A stretch of 64,000 nucleotides of DNA from Sipunculus nudus (lineage: Eukaryota > Annelida > Sipuncula > Golfingiida > Sipunculidae), in the NCBI GenBank assembly GCA_026874595.1, contig CM049313.1, positions 78,854,659 to 78,918,658 of the forward strand, written 5' to 3'. Each line of letters begins with the position of its first letter. The first letter of the stretch is position 1. A model generated the notes under the pieces. That model saw only the letters and a program-made list of their open reading frames with translations. It ran no database searches and was not told the origin of the DNA. Positions 31,961 to 43,112 of this stretch are shown one piece after another. A program made the position numbers and the translations under genes.

Positions 31961-33564
31961 GGAAGAGGACTTAACCCTCCTACCTAAGGGACTACAGACT
32001 GATTTTTTAGTTTGTTGTTTGAAATGCACCTCCTTAAGTATTAACCAATGTGTAAGATTTGAGAGTTGGCCGTTGCCTATGATAGTTTTTTAAATTGTTT
32101 TCCAGTTGATTTTGTAGCAACTATTCTGGTATGGGTCTGCCAGGCGAGGAATCATTTGTGCTGGTCCATGAGGAAGAGCCATCTTCCTCTTCACCTTCTC
32201 GCCCCCAAGTCCCTAAATCGATGGAGGGCTAAACCGTGCACACTTTGCGGACATCAGGGCAAACACCTGGATTGACACGTGGTACTGACACACTTACCAT
32301 GGTGGTTCGAGTTTACAACCGCATGTTGGTCTTGTAAGACACAGGAAGGTGACAACAAGAAGTTAAGGCGGGAACATGCGGAGTGCCATTAAATGAATTA
32401 TATGATTAGCTGGATCCAGTGGGGTTACAGTTTACTGTGCCTGCTAGCCAATGAGGTGGATCTATCAACCCCTGAGTCTCTTCTTGCATATGTTCGTGAT
32501 AGAGGGTTTTATGTAAAGGCACAAGAAGTCCAGGCGTGCAGTTCTAAAGAAAGATGCAGCAATAGGGGCAGCCTCATTCGTTCTGTGCGCGGCCTGCTAA
32601 CTCCATCACCTCGCTGCTTTACTGGGAGATCCTGGTAAAGTTATAGAGATCTTGCCGGAGAATAGTCGGGAATTCGTGCGCTGGATTCACGGTAATCGGG
32701 ACTCAAGTCAGACTACAAGGTCATCTGCGGCCCAAGCCAGCCATCCGTCTTAACCCATGGTTGTGGACTCTCATGGACATCTGGACATGTTTTTCAAGCG
32801 GAGAGGTCTGCAGAGTCTGTCAAGTTTCGATGTAGCGTTGGAACCGTTTGATTTGCTGGGAATAGTGTCAAATCTTGTTTATCCTAATCACTGGGCCAGT
32901 CATCAGACCATCTGTACCGACCCCCGGGTAAAATGCACGTTTTGGGGTTCACCCAAGCTGCGTAACGGACCATCGAAAGGGGAGAGCCCTAATTCTAGAC
33001 TAAGATAAGCTTCTTGGACCTTTGTAGGGCTAGGCGAAATTGGTTTGGAGTATACCGGGACCAGTATTAGGTCTCAGCAGGCAAAGGTGGAATTTTTAGA
33101 AAAGTCATTATGTTGTTCATAAACACTTTAATGTATCCATAGTTGTACTCCACTGTCGCGAAGTGGCTGTGGCACGGCTGCCAGAAAAGCCCTTCGTTGT
33201 CTGGTCAGGCTGGGCTTGACCAATATGAGGATCAATCGACATTGTTTTTCTGGTAGCCGCCAATACTGATGGAATGGTCTTCAACCTTGTCACACTGTTT
33301 CTTAGGATTAACAAAAACTATATTTCGGTCGGCAGCACCAAGGCACGCGGTGGCAGCCGTAGATCTTGATAAGATGTTGTTGGAGTCTGCCCTTATCTTG
33401 CTGGCTCGTTGTGAGACATGATGCCCGTGGCACAGGAAATAGCCACAATCCGGGGTGTTCCAGTCATGCACATTATCGACGTCTGTAACGCCAATACTTT
33501 CAGGCTTTATGGACAGTTCAACCATCTAGATACTCACAACCAGTAATATGCCTTGGGCCATTTT
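31961..33564. other. Unassigned decayed sequence 3' of the Gypsy remnant
   Basis: GC-richer than the genomic background and similar in texture to retrotransposon coding DNA. Only short frames in every phase survive (for example PCTLCGHQGKHLD near 32240, a CxxC..H-like fragment). I found no LTR or recognisable domain. Confidence 0.35.
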
Positions 33565-34880
33565 TAGCTCAGCTGACTATAAGTCATCTGAGCTATAGTC
33601 ATGGTCCATTGTCCGTCGTCCGTCCGTCCGTCTGTCCGTCCGTCCGTCCGTCCGTCTGTCTGTCTGTCCGTCTGGATGTCTGTCCGTAAGACTGGCACGT
33701 TTCGACACCGTTGGACCTACGAATCTGAATTTCGGCATACAGTTAGATGTCCCCATAATCTCCTACCATGCCAAAAATTGGGTCAATAGGACTTCGTTCC
33801 TTTGAGATATTAAGGAAAAACCTCAATTTTTTATTAGAAATCTATTTTCACACTTCAGGACTGCCTTATATCAAAACCACTCATCTGGTTTTCTTCATAT
33901 TTACCATAAATATTCCTCTATATAGTTCCTATGTACATGCCAGATATTAAGTCAGTATTGTATAATTTAAAAAAGTTATTGCCCCAAACATAATGCACTT
34001 TGTAAAAAAATCAGGAAGATATTTTGTCACTTAAGACCAAAAGTGTTAAAGGTAGGGAATTTTTTCCAGTAATACAACTTTAATTAATCAAAATTTAATT
34101 GTATACCAAAAATTAGATCAAAATTTGTTAAATTTTTTTAAATATTGGCAAAAATATAAAATTGGTACCTTAAATTTTGCCCAACTTTGGCCATGGCACG
34201 TTTTTTTCCTGTAAGTACTGTGGATTTAATTTTCACACCATGTATACATAAGGATATAATCTGTAAAAATATGAAATTTGAAAATAAAAGCTGCAAAATT
34301 AGGCTAGTTATTGAATTTTTTTGGAGGCTCTTGTTGTATTCCCTTACATTGTCAAGCAGTCCACTTTGATGACTGTAGGTCATTCAGTGCACATCTCTAT
34401 GCTCCCCAGGCTGTTGACATAATTTAGATGTCCCCAAAATCTCCTACCATACCAAAAATTGGGTCATTAGGACTTTGTTCCTTCGAGATATTAAGGAAAA
34501 AAACTCCGTTTTCCATAAAAAAAAGCCATTTCAAGGCTGCCTAATATCAAAACCACTGATCTGTTTTTGATCGTATTTAGTATTCACATTCTTTCATACA
34601 TTTTCTATGAACATACCAAAAATTAGGTCAGTATTGAGTATTATTTTGAAGTTATGGGCCAAAACATAATGCAATTTTTTTAAAAATCAGGAAATATATT
34701 TACTCACATGAGAATTGCTGAACCTAGAGACCTTTTTTCAGGAATATAACTTTATTTAATCAAAATTCAATTGTTTACCCAAAATTAGATCTGAATTTTG
34801 CAAATTTTTCAAGTTATTAGCATAAATAAAAAACAATACCTTAAATTTTGTCCAACTTTGGCACTGTTGATTTAATTTTC
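33565..34880 (-). repeat. Two reverse-oriented family A repeats in tandem
   Basis: Begins tttttagctcagctgactat (the family A terminus reversed), then a (GTCC)n/(GTCT)n block at 33613-33672, then ctcctaccatgccaaaaatt and taatatcaaaaccactgatct-type blocks reversed. The series restarts at about 34425 (gatgtccccaaaatctccta) and runs to about 34880. The open frames in it are incidental. Confidence 0.75.
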
Positions 34881-36660
34881 CCAGCATATATGCATAAGGA
34901 TTTAATCTTTTAAAATCTGAACTTTCAAAAGAAATTGATTGGAATGAATAGCTTTTATTCATGTTTTCACACACCATGTCAAGTGTTGTTTACATCTAGC
35001 CCACCTAGTAGTACAGCCTTCACTTGCATTATGTAACCCACCCCAGGCAGCTTACCTTGGCCCAGCTTGGCCACTACTAGCAGGCTTCCCCTCGCCCTGC
35101 ACTCATCCCCCCCCCCAGCTGGTGCATAAACTAGATGAATGTTATAATTTATCTGTATTTTATTTTATTCTTGGACATGCTACATTTTAGATTTTGTATT
35201 GAACCACCAGGGTTACAATGATTAAAGTGTACATTTAATTGTGTCCACAAAGTGGTGTATTGCTGTGAAAGTCTGGATGTTCATGAGATAAGTAATTCCT
35301 TACTTCAGAAGAGTAAAAACTTCACCAGGTGTGAAATTGACTATGATTCCAGTAATTAATTAAAACTGGGATAGTAATTAGCACAATGATATTGTTTGTC
35401 CCTCATTCAACCAACAGTGTGTATACTTTATTTGAAAAGATGTTTTATTTTGTCAAATTTACTTTTATTTTATTTTGGTGAATAAAATTAAGCATGTCCT
35501 GAAAACTCCAATATGCAAAACTTTTTAATAGTGATTCAAGGAATATTCTTGTAGATGCCATGTTGTGGCATTATTTTCTTTTAAAATCAGTTAAAACATT
35601 TATGATTTAAAAATAATAAAATATATGTGAATGCATAATATGACCCAATGTTTTTTACTCTGTAAATATAATGATTGCAACTTTTGCAACAATTCTAATA
35701 TTTTAACTTATATTTTCAGGTTTTTTAATTAAAAATTTATAAACCTGTAAATAAAAAAATGATACAGATAAAAACTTCTTAATGGAAAAAGTGGATCTGC
35801 TTAAAAAAATAGGATTATATATAAACTTAAATGCATTATTCTCTTGAAAGTGAAATAAAGGTATTAGTCCATTCTGTCCACTTGCCTGTCCATCTGTAAA
35901 TTTTTGTATGCAACACAGTATCTCAAAACTTTTACTGTTTTTCTTCATGACAGTCTTGTCAGAGTATTAGTTTGCAATCATATATTTAGAACTTTACTAT
36001 AACCAAGTAGGAGGGCCCCTTTCCTCTTAGCTTTTCATATTCTTATATAAATGAAAAACATTACAATAGAATATTTCTACATCCACCTTCGTGCTGCCCT
36101 CACTTTTCCCTTCTCCGAACCCCATCCCAAAGTCAGCCTCAGTAAGCAAGAACAAGATGAATCAGATATATTCATAATATTTTGTATAACTATTCGTCCA
36201 TAGTTACCTATGTACATGCCAGAAATTATGTCAATATTGTGTAATATGTAGACATAGTGGGCATCACAATAATGTACCTTGTCAAGACTAAAGAGATATT
36301 GTGTCATACAGTCACATATTCATAAATCACTTCATCAGCATAGTTAATCATAACATCATATCTGTCAAATTGAACGCTTGCAGACTACCATACACTTTAG
36401 ATCCTTCAACAAATAGCCTTATCATCTACTACTGCTTATTACTGCTGTCATTGCATTCATATTTGCTCAAATATATCACAATTTTCAACCCCTCCTAAAT
36501 AAATAAAAAATAAACCACTTTATTTGACTCTATTAATCCATCAGTCAGGTAATTTCATTTATCATTTACTCACATATTACATTACATTCCTTTATAATAG
36601 CCCAACATTAACATGATATTCATAAGCTTTATCGACTCGATATAGTATCACAGTGGAGAA
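34881..36660. other. No supported gene; one repeat fragment
   Basis: AT-rich. A fragment of reversed family A (cctatgtacatgccagaaattatgtc) is at about 36205-36250. On the minus strand a 38-codon frame follows a weak acceptor near 36150; I do not call it. The cagctgagc...gtgacccatgggtcccttgttt terminus occurs at 36683-36715. Confidence 0.35.
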
Positions 36661-36719
36661 ACATTTATAGTCCAATCACGATCAGCTGAGCGCCGTGACC
36701 CATGGGTCCCTTGTTTAAG

Positions 36720-37001
36720 TTTATCCACAGGAAGCCCTGGATAAGTCCCGGACTGTTTGGTGGCTTCCTTGCTTTCCCTCTCTGGGGTTTTTACATGGTT
36801 TGACCCTGTGGATTACTTAAAGTCCGTTTCTAGTTTGTTTGTTTTTTTTCTCTTATTCTCTCTCTTGTGGTTAGTTTTCCTTTCCTGTTCCTGTGGCCTC
36901 CGTTGTCCCTTTTTCCTTTCTTTGCATGCATCGTTGTATTATTCAGACGCCCCGTCCTCATTTCGTCTAGCCCCACCGTCGCTTCTGGAAGAGGGGGAGA
37001 A
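36720..37001 (+). mobile_element. 3' internal end and polypurine tract of an LTR retrotransposon
   Basis: Ends in the purine tract ggaagagggggagaa (36987-37001) directly before the TG of the LTR at 37002, the standard plus-strand primer position. The preceding 260 bp contains an open frame running through the tract, with a hydrophobic stretch (FVFFLLFSLLWLVFLS). This could be a membrane segment of a terminal ORF or simply pyrimidine-rich sequence; there is too little to decide. Confidence 0.5.
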
Positions 37002-37187
37002 TGTGGCAGAGCAGGGGGCCAGACTACGGCAAATGTGAGCAGGGACAAGCCTACCGCCGGAAGCCTCGTTCTTCAGTTGACCGCCAACCTGTGAAGCAGA
37101 TGACTGAAGAATCTGGACTGTATACGTGATCAGCGGTCGTCTCAAAGGTAGGCGAATTTATTCATTGTATAAGAGACTAACTCTACA
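37002..37187 (+). mobile_element. 3' LTR, same family as 22423-22606
   Basis: TGTGGCAGAGCAGG...ACTCTACA, about 186 bp, aligned with the LTR at 22423 over its whole length with scattered changes and a small indel near the middle. The polypurine tract on its left shows it is a 3' LTR. Confidence 0.6.
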
Positions 37188-37945
37188 ATAGTATGTAGAT
37201 AGCATAAGAGTCGCATATTGTTTTGTGGGTAATCTCTTGAAGGCTTCCTTGCTTGCTTTCAGACTATATATTGATGCCTGATTAATAATTATGATTACAT
37301 GTAATGTTAATTGTTTTTTATACCTTTTTATTGAACAATTATAGACCCGATCTGCCAATGTGTATCAAGGTTTGGTTTACATGAATGATGTGTAACGGAA
37401 GGACATAATTAAATTCATATACTGAAACATTTACTGTTTATTAAGCCTTTATCAAATACTGATTATGCAGAGGCCAGTGCATGCGAGTCTCCAAATGAGG
37501 TGAGAAAATTGTTTACTTAGCCCCTATCAAATACTGACTATGCACAATTTGTTGAGAAAATTTTGTTTATGTTCAGTCGAAGTGGATAGTTATTTCTGGT
37601 GGTCAGTTCAAACAAAACATTAATGAGTGGAATAATATCACATCTGTCTCTTATTTTTTTTTACAATTTTTGAGTGAATACAAGATTGGGTTTAAAGACC
37701 ATCCAGCTCAATGCAGAATATCTAATTTCTGCCTTTCAACATAATTGACACTAAAATAGCTTAAATACTGAACAAGGGCGTTATTGTTGAATGTAATCAA
37801 GAGGCAGATGAGATCATTCTAATGTTTTATCACATATTTTGAACCTTGTCATCTGAACAAAATTGTTTATAATCCTTCACTTTGAAATATCTCACTGAAG
37901 TCATACACATGATGAACAAAACTGTTTTATGGCTTCAGTTTTTTA
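37188..37945. other. No gene seen
   Basis: AT-rich; nothing supported. Confidence 0.35.
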
Positions 37946-37985
37946 AAAGATGCATCCCATTCAATACCATTTCATGAATTACATA
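37946..37985 (+). repeat. 40-bp direct repeat, left copy
   Basis: aaagatgcatcc...aattacata; matches 39229-39268 with one mismatch (c/t). Confidence 0.9.
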
Positions 37986-39228
37986 CAAACTTTTACGGTT
38001 TCCTCTATGTAGTTCCTATGTGCATGCCAGGAATGAAGTCAGTATTATATAATTTAAAAAAAGTTATGGGCCAAAACATAATGGACTTTGTAAAAAAATA
38101 GGAAAGATAATTGGTCACTTAAGAGAAAAAGTGTAAAAGCTAGGGACTTTTTTTCAGTAATACAAATTTAATTAATCAAACTCTATTTGTATGCCAAAAA
38201 TTAGATCAAAATCTGTTAAGGTTTTTTTAAATATTGGCAAAAATATAAAAACGGTACCTTCAATTTTGGCCAGTATGACCATGGCACCTTTTCTTCTTGT
38301 AAGATCATTTGATTTACTTTTCAAAGTCAGTATATATATAGAGGTACAAAGGTGTTTTTAAACTCTCATCCCCCCTCCCCCAAATAGGTCAAACAGCTGA
38401 GTCCCCATGTAACCCTTCACCACCACATAACACCAGATTTTGAGTCATCTCTTCACTATATTCACACTCAGACTCGGTCACTTCAGATTGTTTTCCTCTA
38501 TAGATCACCTGCATGTCCCATCAGTAACTTCTCCTCTGAACTCCAAGTTTTAGTCTCTCAAGTTGACCTCAACCTGCCTATAGTGATCATGGGCGATTTG
38601 AATATTGACATTTCTAATATAATATATAACACCAAATTGACACAATTATGTCAACTCTTTAAATGTCAACAACTAGTTGGAGAACCAACCAATGACCATG
38701 GAAATACCATAGATCTTGTCTTTACTAACTGTTTAAATGCTTCAGTGTCAACATTAGAAAACACATGGTCAGATCACAAGATATTATTAGCAACAATCCC
38801 CATTTTTCAATTCAGATCAAACATAGCAACTTCTCATAGCTTAATCAACCATTTCTTCTCTATAGATACATTTTGAAACATTCTGTTTCCTCTCCAATTC
38901 AGCAACAACTGCTTCCCAAAACATATGTTTTCTACTTTTCCATATTTATTTTGATTTATTAAATGTGTATTTTTATACTTGCAAATCTCCACTTCCTTCC
39001 GCTGCAATTTACAACATCTGTTCATTCCCAATGCAATATTTAAGACACACATTCTTGTTTATATTTGAATTACTGATACTTCTATATTACCATTCCGTTC
39101 AACTACATAATTAATACAAAAAATTACATCTGTCAAAATGAAATCTTACAGACCTACATACAACAATGGTGATACAATTATATCTGTCTCATTCAGCTGA
39201 GTGCCGTGACCCATGGGTCTCTTGTTTG
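37986..39228. mobile_element. Composite insertion between 40-bp direct repeats
   Basis: The left side is a reversed family A block (ctatgtagttcctatgtgcatgccag). The middle is a LINE endonuclease fragment. The right side ends cagctgagtgccgtgacccatgggtctcttgttt, the terminus also found at 36683 and 17804. The 40-bp flanking duplication suggests one insertion event with a long target duplication, or a segmental duplication that bracketed it. Confidence 0.5.
38388..38876 (+). pseudogene. LINE apurinic endonuclease C-terminal fragment
   Basis: About 162 codons open from after a TAG (38385-38387) to TGA at 38874-38876. It carries the exonuclease-endonuclease-phosphatase signature in order: VFLYRSPACP, then PIVIMGDLNIDIS (the GD-N box), then GNTIDLVFTN and SDHKILLATI (the SDH box). 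These are the last two-thirds of the AP-endonuclease domain of non-LTR retrotransposons such as the Jockey/CR1 groups. Its normal role is to nick target DNA. The N-terminal catalytic part and all of the RT are missing. Confidence 0.75.
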
Positions 39229-39268
39229 AAAGATGCATCCTATTCAATACCATTTCATGAATTACATA
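39229..39268 (+). repeat. 40-bp direct repeat, right copy
   Basis: Partner of 37946-37985. Confidence 0.9.
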
Positions 39269-39659
39269 AAAAATACATGAGATTTGAATGGAAAGAGAAA
39301 TGTGATGAATAAGTATGTTTTTGCAAATGGCTTATCCAATGTCTCGACAGTTTACTCTTAAACCTATTTCCTCTAAGGAGTTCAGGATTTCAGTCTGTTA
39401 TTACTATGAAATGTTTGCTATTTACAAAGGGACACATTGCAATAATGTCAAAACAGTGTAACTGAAACGGTTAAAATTACTGGACTTTTGGGGATTGTTT
39501 TTCACAAAGAAAAAACTATGCATTATCCATTTCAATGTTGACTTTCTTGGGTTTTTATGTTAGATTCTAGGAAATTACTTTTTCATTGACCTCAGAGAAA
39601 GCTGGCAAACTGAAAGTGACAGTTAAAAAAATGTTTATTAAATCTAATTATACCCTGTC

Positions 39660-40140
39660 TGAGACATCTGTAATGTCATTGGATAGATGGTGCTAGTTTC
39701 CCTGCTGTTAGTTTTGGATCCTTGTAATATAGGCAGTTGGGAAATGAAAATATTCAAACCCTCAAAATTGCTATGGATAAGGGCACCTTTGACCTGCAAA
39801 TGGCCTTCACTGAAGCAGCAATTAATGACTTGAAATGGTGGGTTACTAGTGTGCAAGATATCTGTGTCCCAGTGTCAACAAGCAAGCTTGGTCTGGTCAT
39901 TTAATACTGATGCATCTGATACAGCCTTGGGGTGCGGGGTGTGCCTTGATAAAACCTCAAGGGTTCCTTGCATATTCAGCTGTTGAGCTTGACTCTTTCA
40001 ACATCAATTTTTTAAGCTTGCTTGTTATGTCTTCAGTCTCTCCGTCATCACATGAGAGATTTGCGCCTTGAGAGATTTGGACAACATGACTGCGGTGACA
40101 TACATTAAACAGATGGGATTCAGCATCTCAGCATCATGCA
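39660..40140 (+). pseudogene. DIRS-like RT/RNase H remnant
   Basis: Pieces in shifting frames follow the order typical of DIRS-type retrotransposons (tyrosine-recombinase class): a VIG-M-V...SWEMKIFK segment near 39680-39760, INDLKWWVTSV near 39820, TDASDTALGCGV near 39903-39940, SAVELDSFNI near 39980, and DNMTAVTYIKQMGFSIS near 40080-40130. The TDAS and DN positions correspond to RNase H catalytic residues. Frameshifts and stops occur between each block. I found no tyrosine recombinase or split direct repeats. Confidence 0.5.
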
Positions 40141-41310
40141 GTCATTGCAGTGGCAGGTTCTGTTTGGGAATTCAAAGGACAATGCAGAGAAAATACGTCC
40201 GAGCGCTACAAATGTCCTAGGTGAAATATGTCAAGGATGACCACTAATCATGAATCACGGTTCCAACACAAAACTTAAACAGTGTGGATGTTTAATCCAG
40301 AAATCTTCGAGAAAAATGAAGATTCAATTTGATCTTACAGCTGACATTGATCTCTTGCTTCAAGACTGAACAAACAGTTAGATAAATTTTTACCTTGGAG
40401 ACCAAATTCATTTGCTTGGATTTGCGTTAATTACACAGTTACATATTTTGGGCACACATTTTCTTCTTTCAGTGTCTTCCTAATTGTCAACAATTAACAA
40501 CTTTTGTCGTTTACTCCTCAACTAGCTGACACAGCACTGGTAGCCCACAGTGATGAACATACTGGTGGGCACAGGCGCTTGTTTTTGTAACCGGTCACCA
40601 GGGTCAGAACATCCCATATGGGGCAAGCTGGACTCTCTTATGTGTCCCTTTTCAGGAAACATTAGGTGCATAGGGCCTGTCGGGACAGGTTAACGATGTC
40701 CTCATACACTCGCTAACACATAGTATGGGCCATACCTAAAAAAATGGCAGATTACTGTCATGATAAACTATATAAATCCTATTTTCCATCTATATCACAG
40801 GCTTGAGATTTTCTGATGACGATCTTTAATTCTGGTGTTGGATAGAGTGTTGTAAATACTGCCAGGTCTTCTCTTTCTGCTGCCATTTTCCTGCTTGGTT
40901 TCAACTTTGGTAGTCACCCTGATGTGCTAAGGATCATGAGAGGAATAATTAAAATTGCGACCTCACTGCCACGTAATGTGGATTACATTGGGTGTTAGCA
41001 TTATTTAAGGTAACTTAAAAGGACAACTTTGAAGGACATTTGTTTAAAATCACTAACCTTTAAACTTCTTTGTTTTTAGATTTATTGTCTGGTCAAAATT
41101 GCAGATTCTGCATATATTTTCAGTGTAAGGTATGGTTCTGACAGGCTGTTTCTGTGTTTTTATTAACAAAAAACGGTTAAAAACAAGTAGACCGGATCAT
41201 CATACAAACTTTTTATAATTTAACAGTTTGGTGTCAGTGACTTGAGTGTTTGAAATATATCCATTTGGCCACACAGCACCGCGGAAAAGTCGAGACAGTT
41301 CAAACAAGTT
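40141..41310. other. No gene seen
   Basis: Could include more decayed DIRS sequence but nothing is legible. Confidence 0.3.
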
Positions 41311-41529
41311 GAAGCATTTCCATGTACGCTTTTCATCGCGCTTGCATTAATCGCGATGAAAAGAAAGTCGATTCCTGTTCGACTTTTTTTGCTCACTTTT
41401 TTGCTCAGTACAGTAAAAACAGTCAATACCCTGGATTCAGCGAGCGGAAAAGTGCACATTGAACATAGATTCAGCGCGGTTTGCAGCTTGTTGATTTCAA
41501 GCGCGATGAATTTTCAGCGTACATGGAAA
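41311..41529. repeat. Nested inverted repeats
   Basis: Inner hairpin: cttttcatcgcg (41329-41340) and cgcgatgaaaag (41352-41363), a perfect 12-bp stem with an 11-base loop. Outer pair: tccatgtacgct..tcatcgcgctt (about 41319-41343) is inverted at aagcgcgatgaa..agcgtacatgga (about 41499-41526), with a few extra bases in the right arm. Confidence 0.75.
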
Positions 41530-41714
41530 ACCGGCCCAAGACAAAAAAACCGGCCTCTCAAACGTTCAAATATGTTAGGAGCTGGATACGCAGTGTCTCT
41601 AACTTAAATCTTCCGTTCCTGTGTGATGGTGAGATAGAATCGATCCAGGTCTATCGAACTTCAACTTACAAATGTCTCGTTCAATTTTACAATTATGGGC
41701 CATTAAAGACATGA
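41470..41714 (+). CDS. Unassigned 80-codon open frame
   Basis: Open from after a TAG (41467) to TGA at 41712-41714. The preceding gcggtttgcag could act as an acceptor, giving LVDFKRDEFSAYMENRPKTK at the start. Basic and polar composition looks protein-like, but the left end lies in the inverted repeat described above, which weakens the case. Function unknown. Confidence 0.22.
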
Positions 41715-42500
41715 ATGAAAACACGGGTTGCGGAGTATCCCACATAAAGGACCGCCCACATTCCCGAGAATACATATTTCTAGTTTAATATTAGATTCTC
41801 TTTATTTAATAGAAAGTTATCTCCAAAAATCAGGTGGGCAAAGTAGATGACATAAATATATAATATATAAAAATATATAAATGATTAGAAGAAAAAAATG
41901 TTATAAACAGTACTACGTAGGCCTATCTATATAGGGTCGGCCTACCACTATAGTCCGTCCCAGTACCCGTGTCCGCATGTTTTTCCGGGATAACCTTTTA
42001 TACAAGTAAAGGAGTGTAAACCTTTCTTGTCCAAAGGTTGCAGGAGCTATTCCGCCGAATACCTGCGCAAAAAGTAATGCCTTACCTTGCTTTAAGTTTG
42101 TATGAGACGAATAATCCAAAATATGACAAAACAAGATACAGCGTTTACGACTTATTCCTTGCCTGAGAACTGATAATAAACAAGCCAGTCAAGCTTATGA
42201 CGTCAGTCAATTGAAAGTGACGCGCGACCGATCACTGTGACGTCTTTGTTACGTCACTGTTGTCTAACAAACATCAAACGCAGCCATAGACATGGAAAGT
42301 GTAACATGGAGGAATGTACTGTCCAGCAGTGCCGGGAAGACGCCATTCACGGTATTTCAGCATCAATAACGCAAAAGAGTCGCAAAGTTAATACATTTTA
42401 CATGATATATAACTTCTTTACACAAAATCGGCGTAATATCCATTCATCTACTTCAGGCCAAAGGGCATTTTTAAAGAATATTTTAAAAATAATTATCGCG
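41715..42500. other. No gene seen
   Basis: CpG-containing stretches at 41930-42070 and 42180-42370, with no supported splice pair. Confidence 0.3.
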
Positions 42501-42614
42501 AAAAAATTTGCGCAGTTGGGAGAGCGTTAAACTGAAGATCTAAAGGTCCCTTGTTCAATCCCGGGTCTGGGCATACAGTCCGCCAAGTACCCCGGCGGTC
42601 GGCACCTTTTTTTT
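42501..42614 (+). tRNA. tRNA-Phe(GAA)-derived pseudogene with hairpin tail
   Basis: From 42510 the sequence follows tRNA-Phe closely (gcgcagttgggagagcgtta, anticodon GAA at 42534-42536, B-box ttgttcaatcc, 3' end at 42573). The 5' acceptor strand is degenerate, so the cloverleaf does not close. It is followed by a conserved tail with a ccgcc/ggcgg hairpin (42580-42598) and a T run (42607-42614), a Pol III-type terminator. The same tail follows the copy at 60626. Confidence 0.65.
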
Positions 42615-42689
42615 CGTTGTCGCCAAACATTTCTCGCCAGGTGTCCTTGATGTGAATTACAAGAATTATGCTGGTTAGGTCCGCTGACT

Positions 42690-42880
42690 GTAAATCAAGT
42701 GAGGTATTAGAATGGCTCTTTGTCCGTCGTGCGTCCTGCCGTCCGTTCGCAGGGCACAAGTTGTAACTGATGGTCCCAGAAACTTTTAAGTAAAGATCCA
42801 GAGAAGTCATTAAAAATCTCCTCGGAAACCTAAAATTCGACCTATGTCCTTGCACCTATGGGGCTTGAAAGTACCCTAAA
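42690..42880 (-). repeat. Reverse-oriented family B fragment
   Basis: Contains ctgactgtaaatcaagtgaggta, a gtccgtcgtgcgtcc block, gggcacaagttgtaac and gcacctatggggcttg, which are family B blocks reversed. Confidence 0.6.
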
Positions 42881-43112
42881 GAATAAAAAATGATACAAAA
42901 CATGGATTGTCATGCAAATTTCCTTGAATATTGACTATAAATTGTTTTGTCAGTTTCCGTAATATGCTGACGCCACCTGTAATTTTCTTATTGTAACGAA
43001 TATTTTTTTTCTATTATTTTACTATATAATGACAACAATCATGTCATTTTATCAGCTGTGATTAGATCTAGTGTCCCAAAACCTGGTGTGTTTATTGACT
43101 ACAAATAGCAAT

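Noticed and set aside
33601-33789. Frame with SVRPSVRPSV repeats
   Set aside because: Product of a (GTCC)n tetranucleotide block in a family A repeat.
36757-37038. Envelope-like protein C-terminus with a hydrophobic segment
   Set aside because: The hydrophobic run comes from a pyrimidine-rich stretch and the frame runs through the polypurine tract into the LTR; no other envelope feature is visible.
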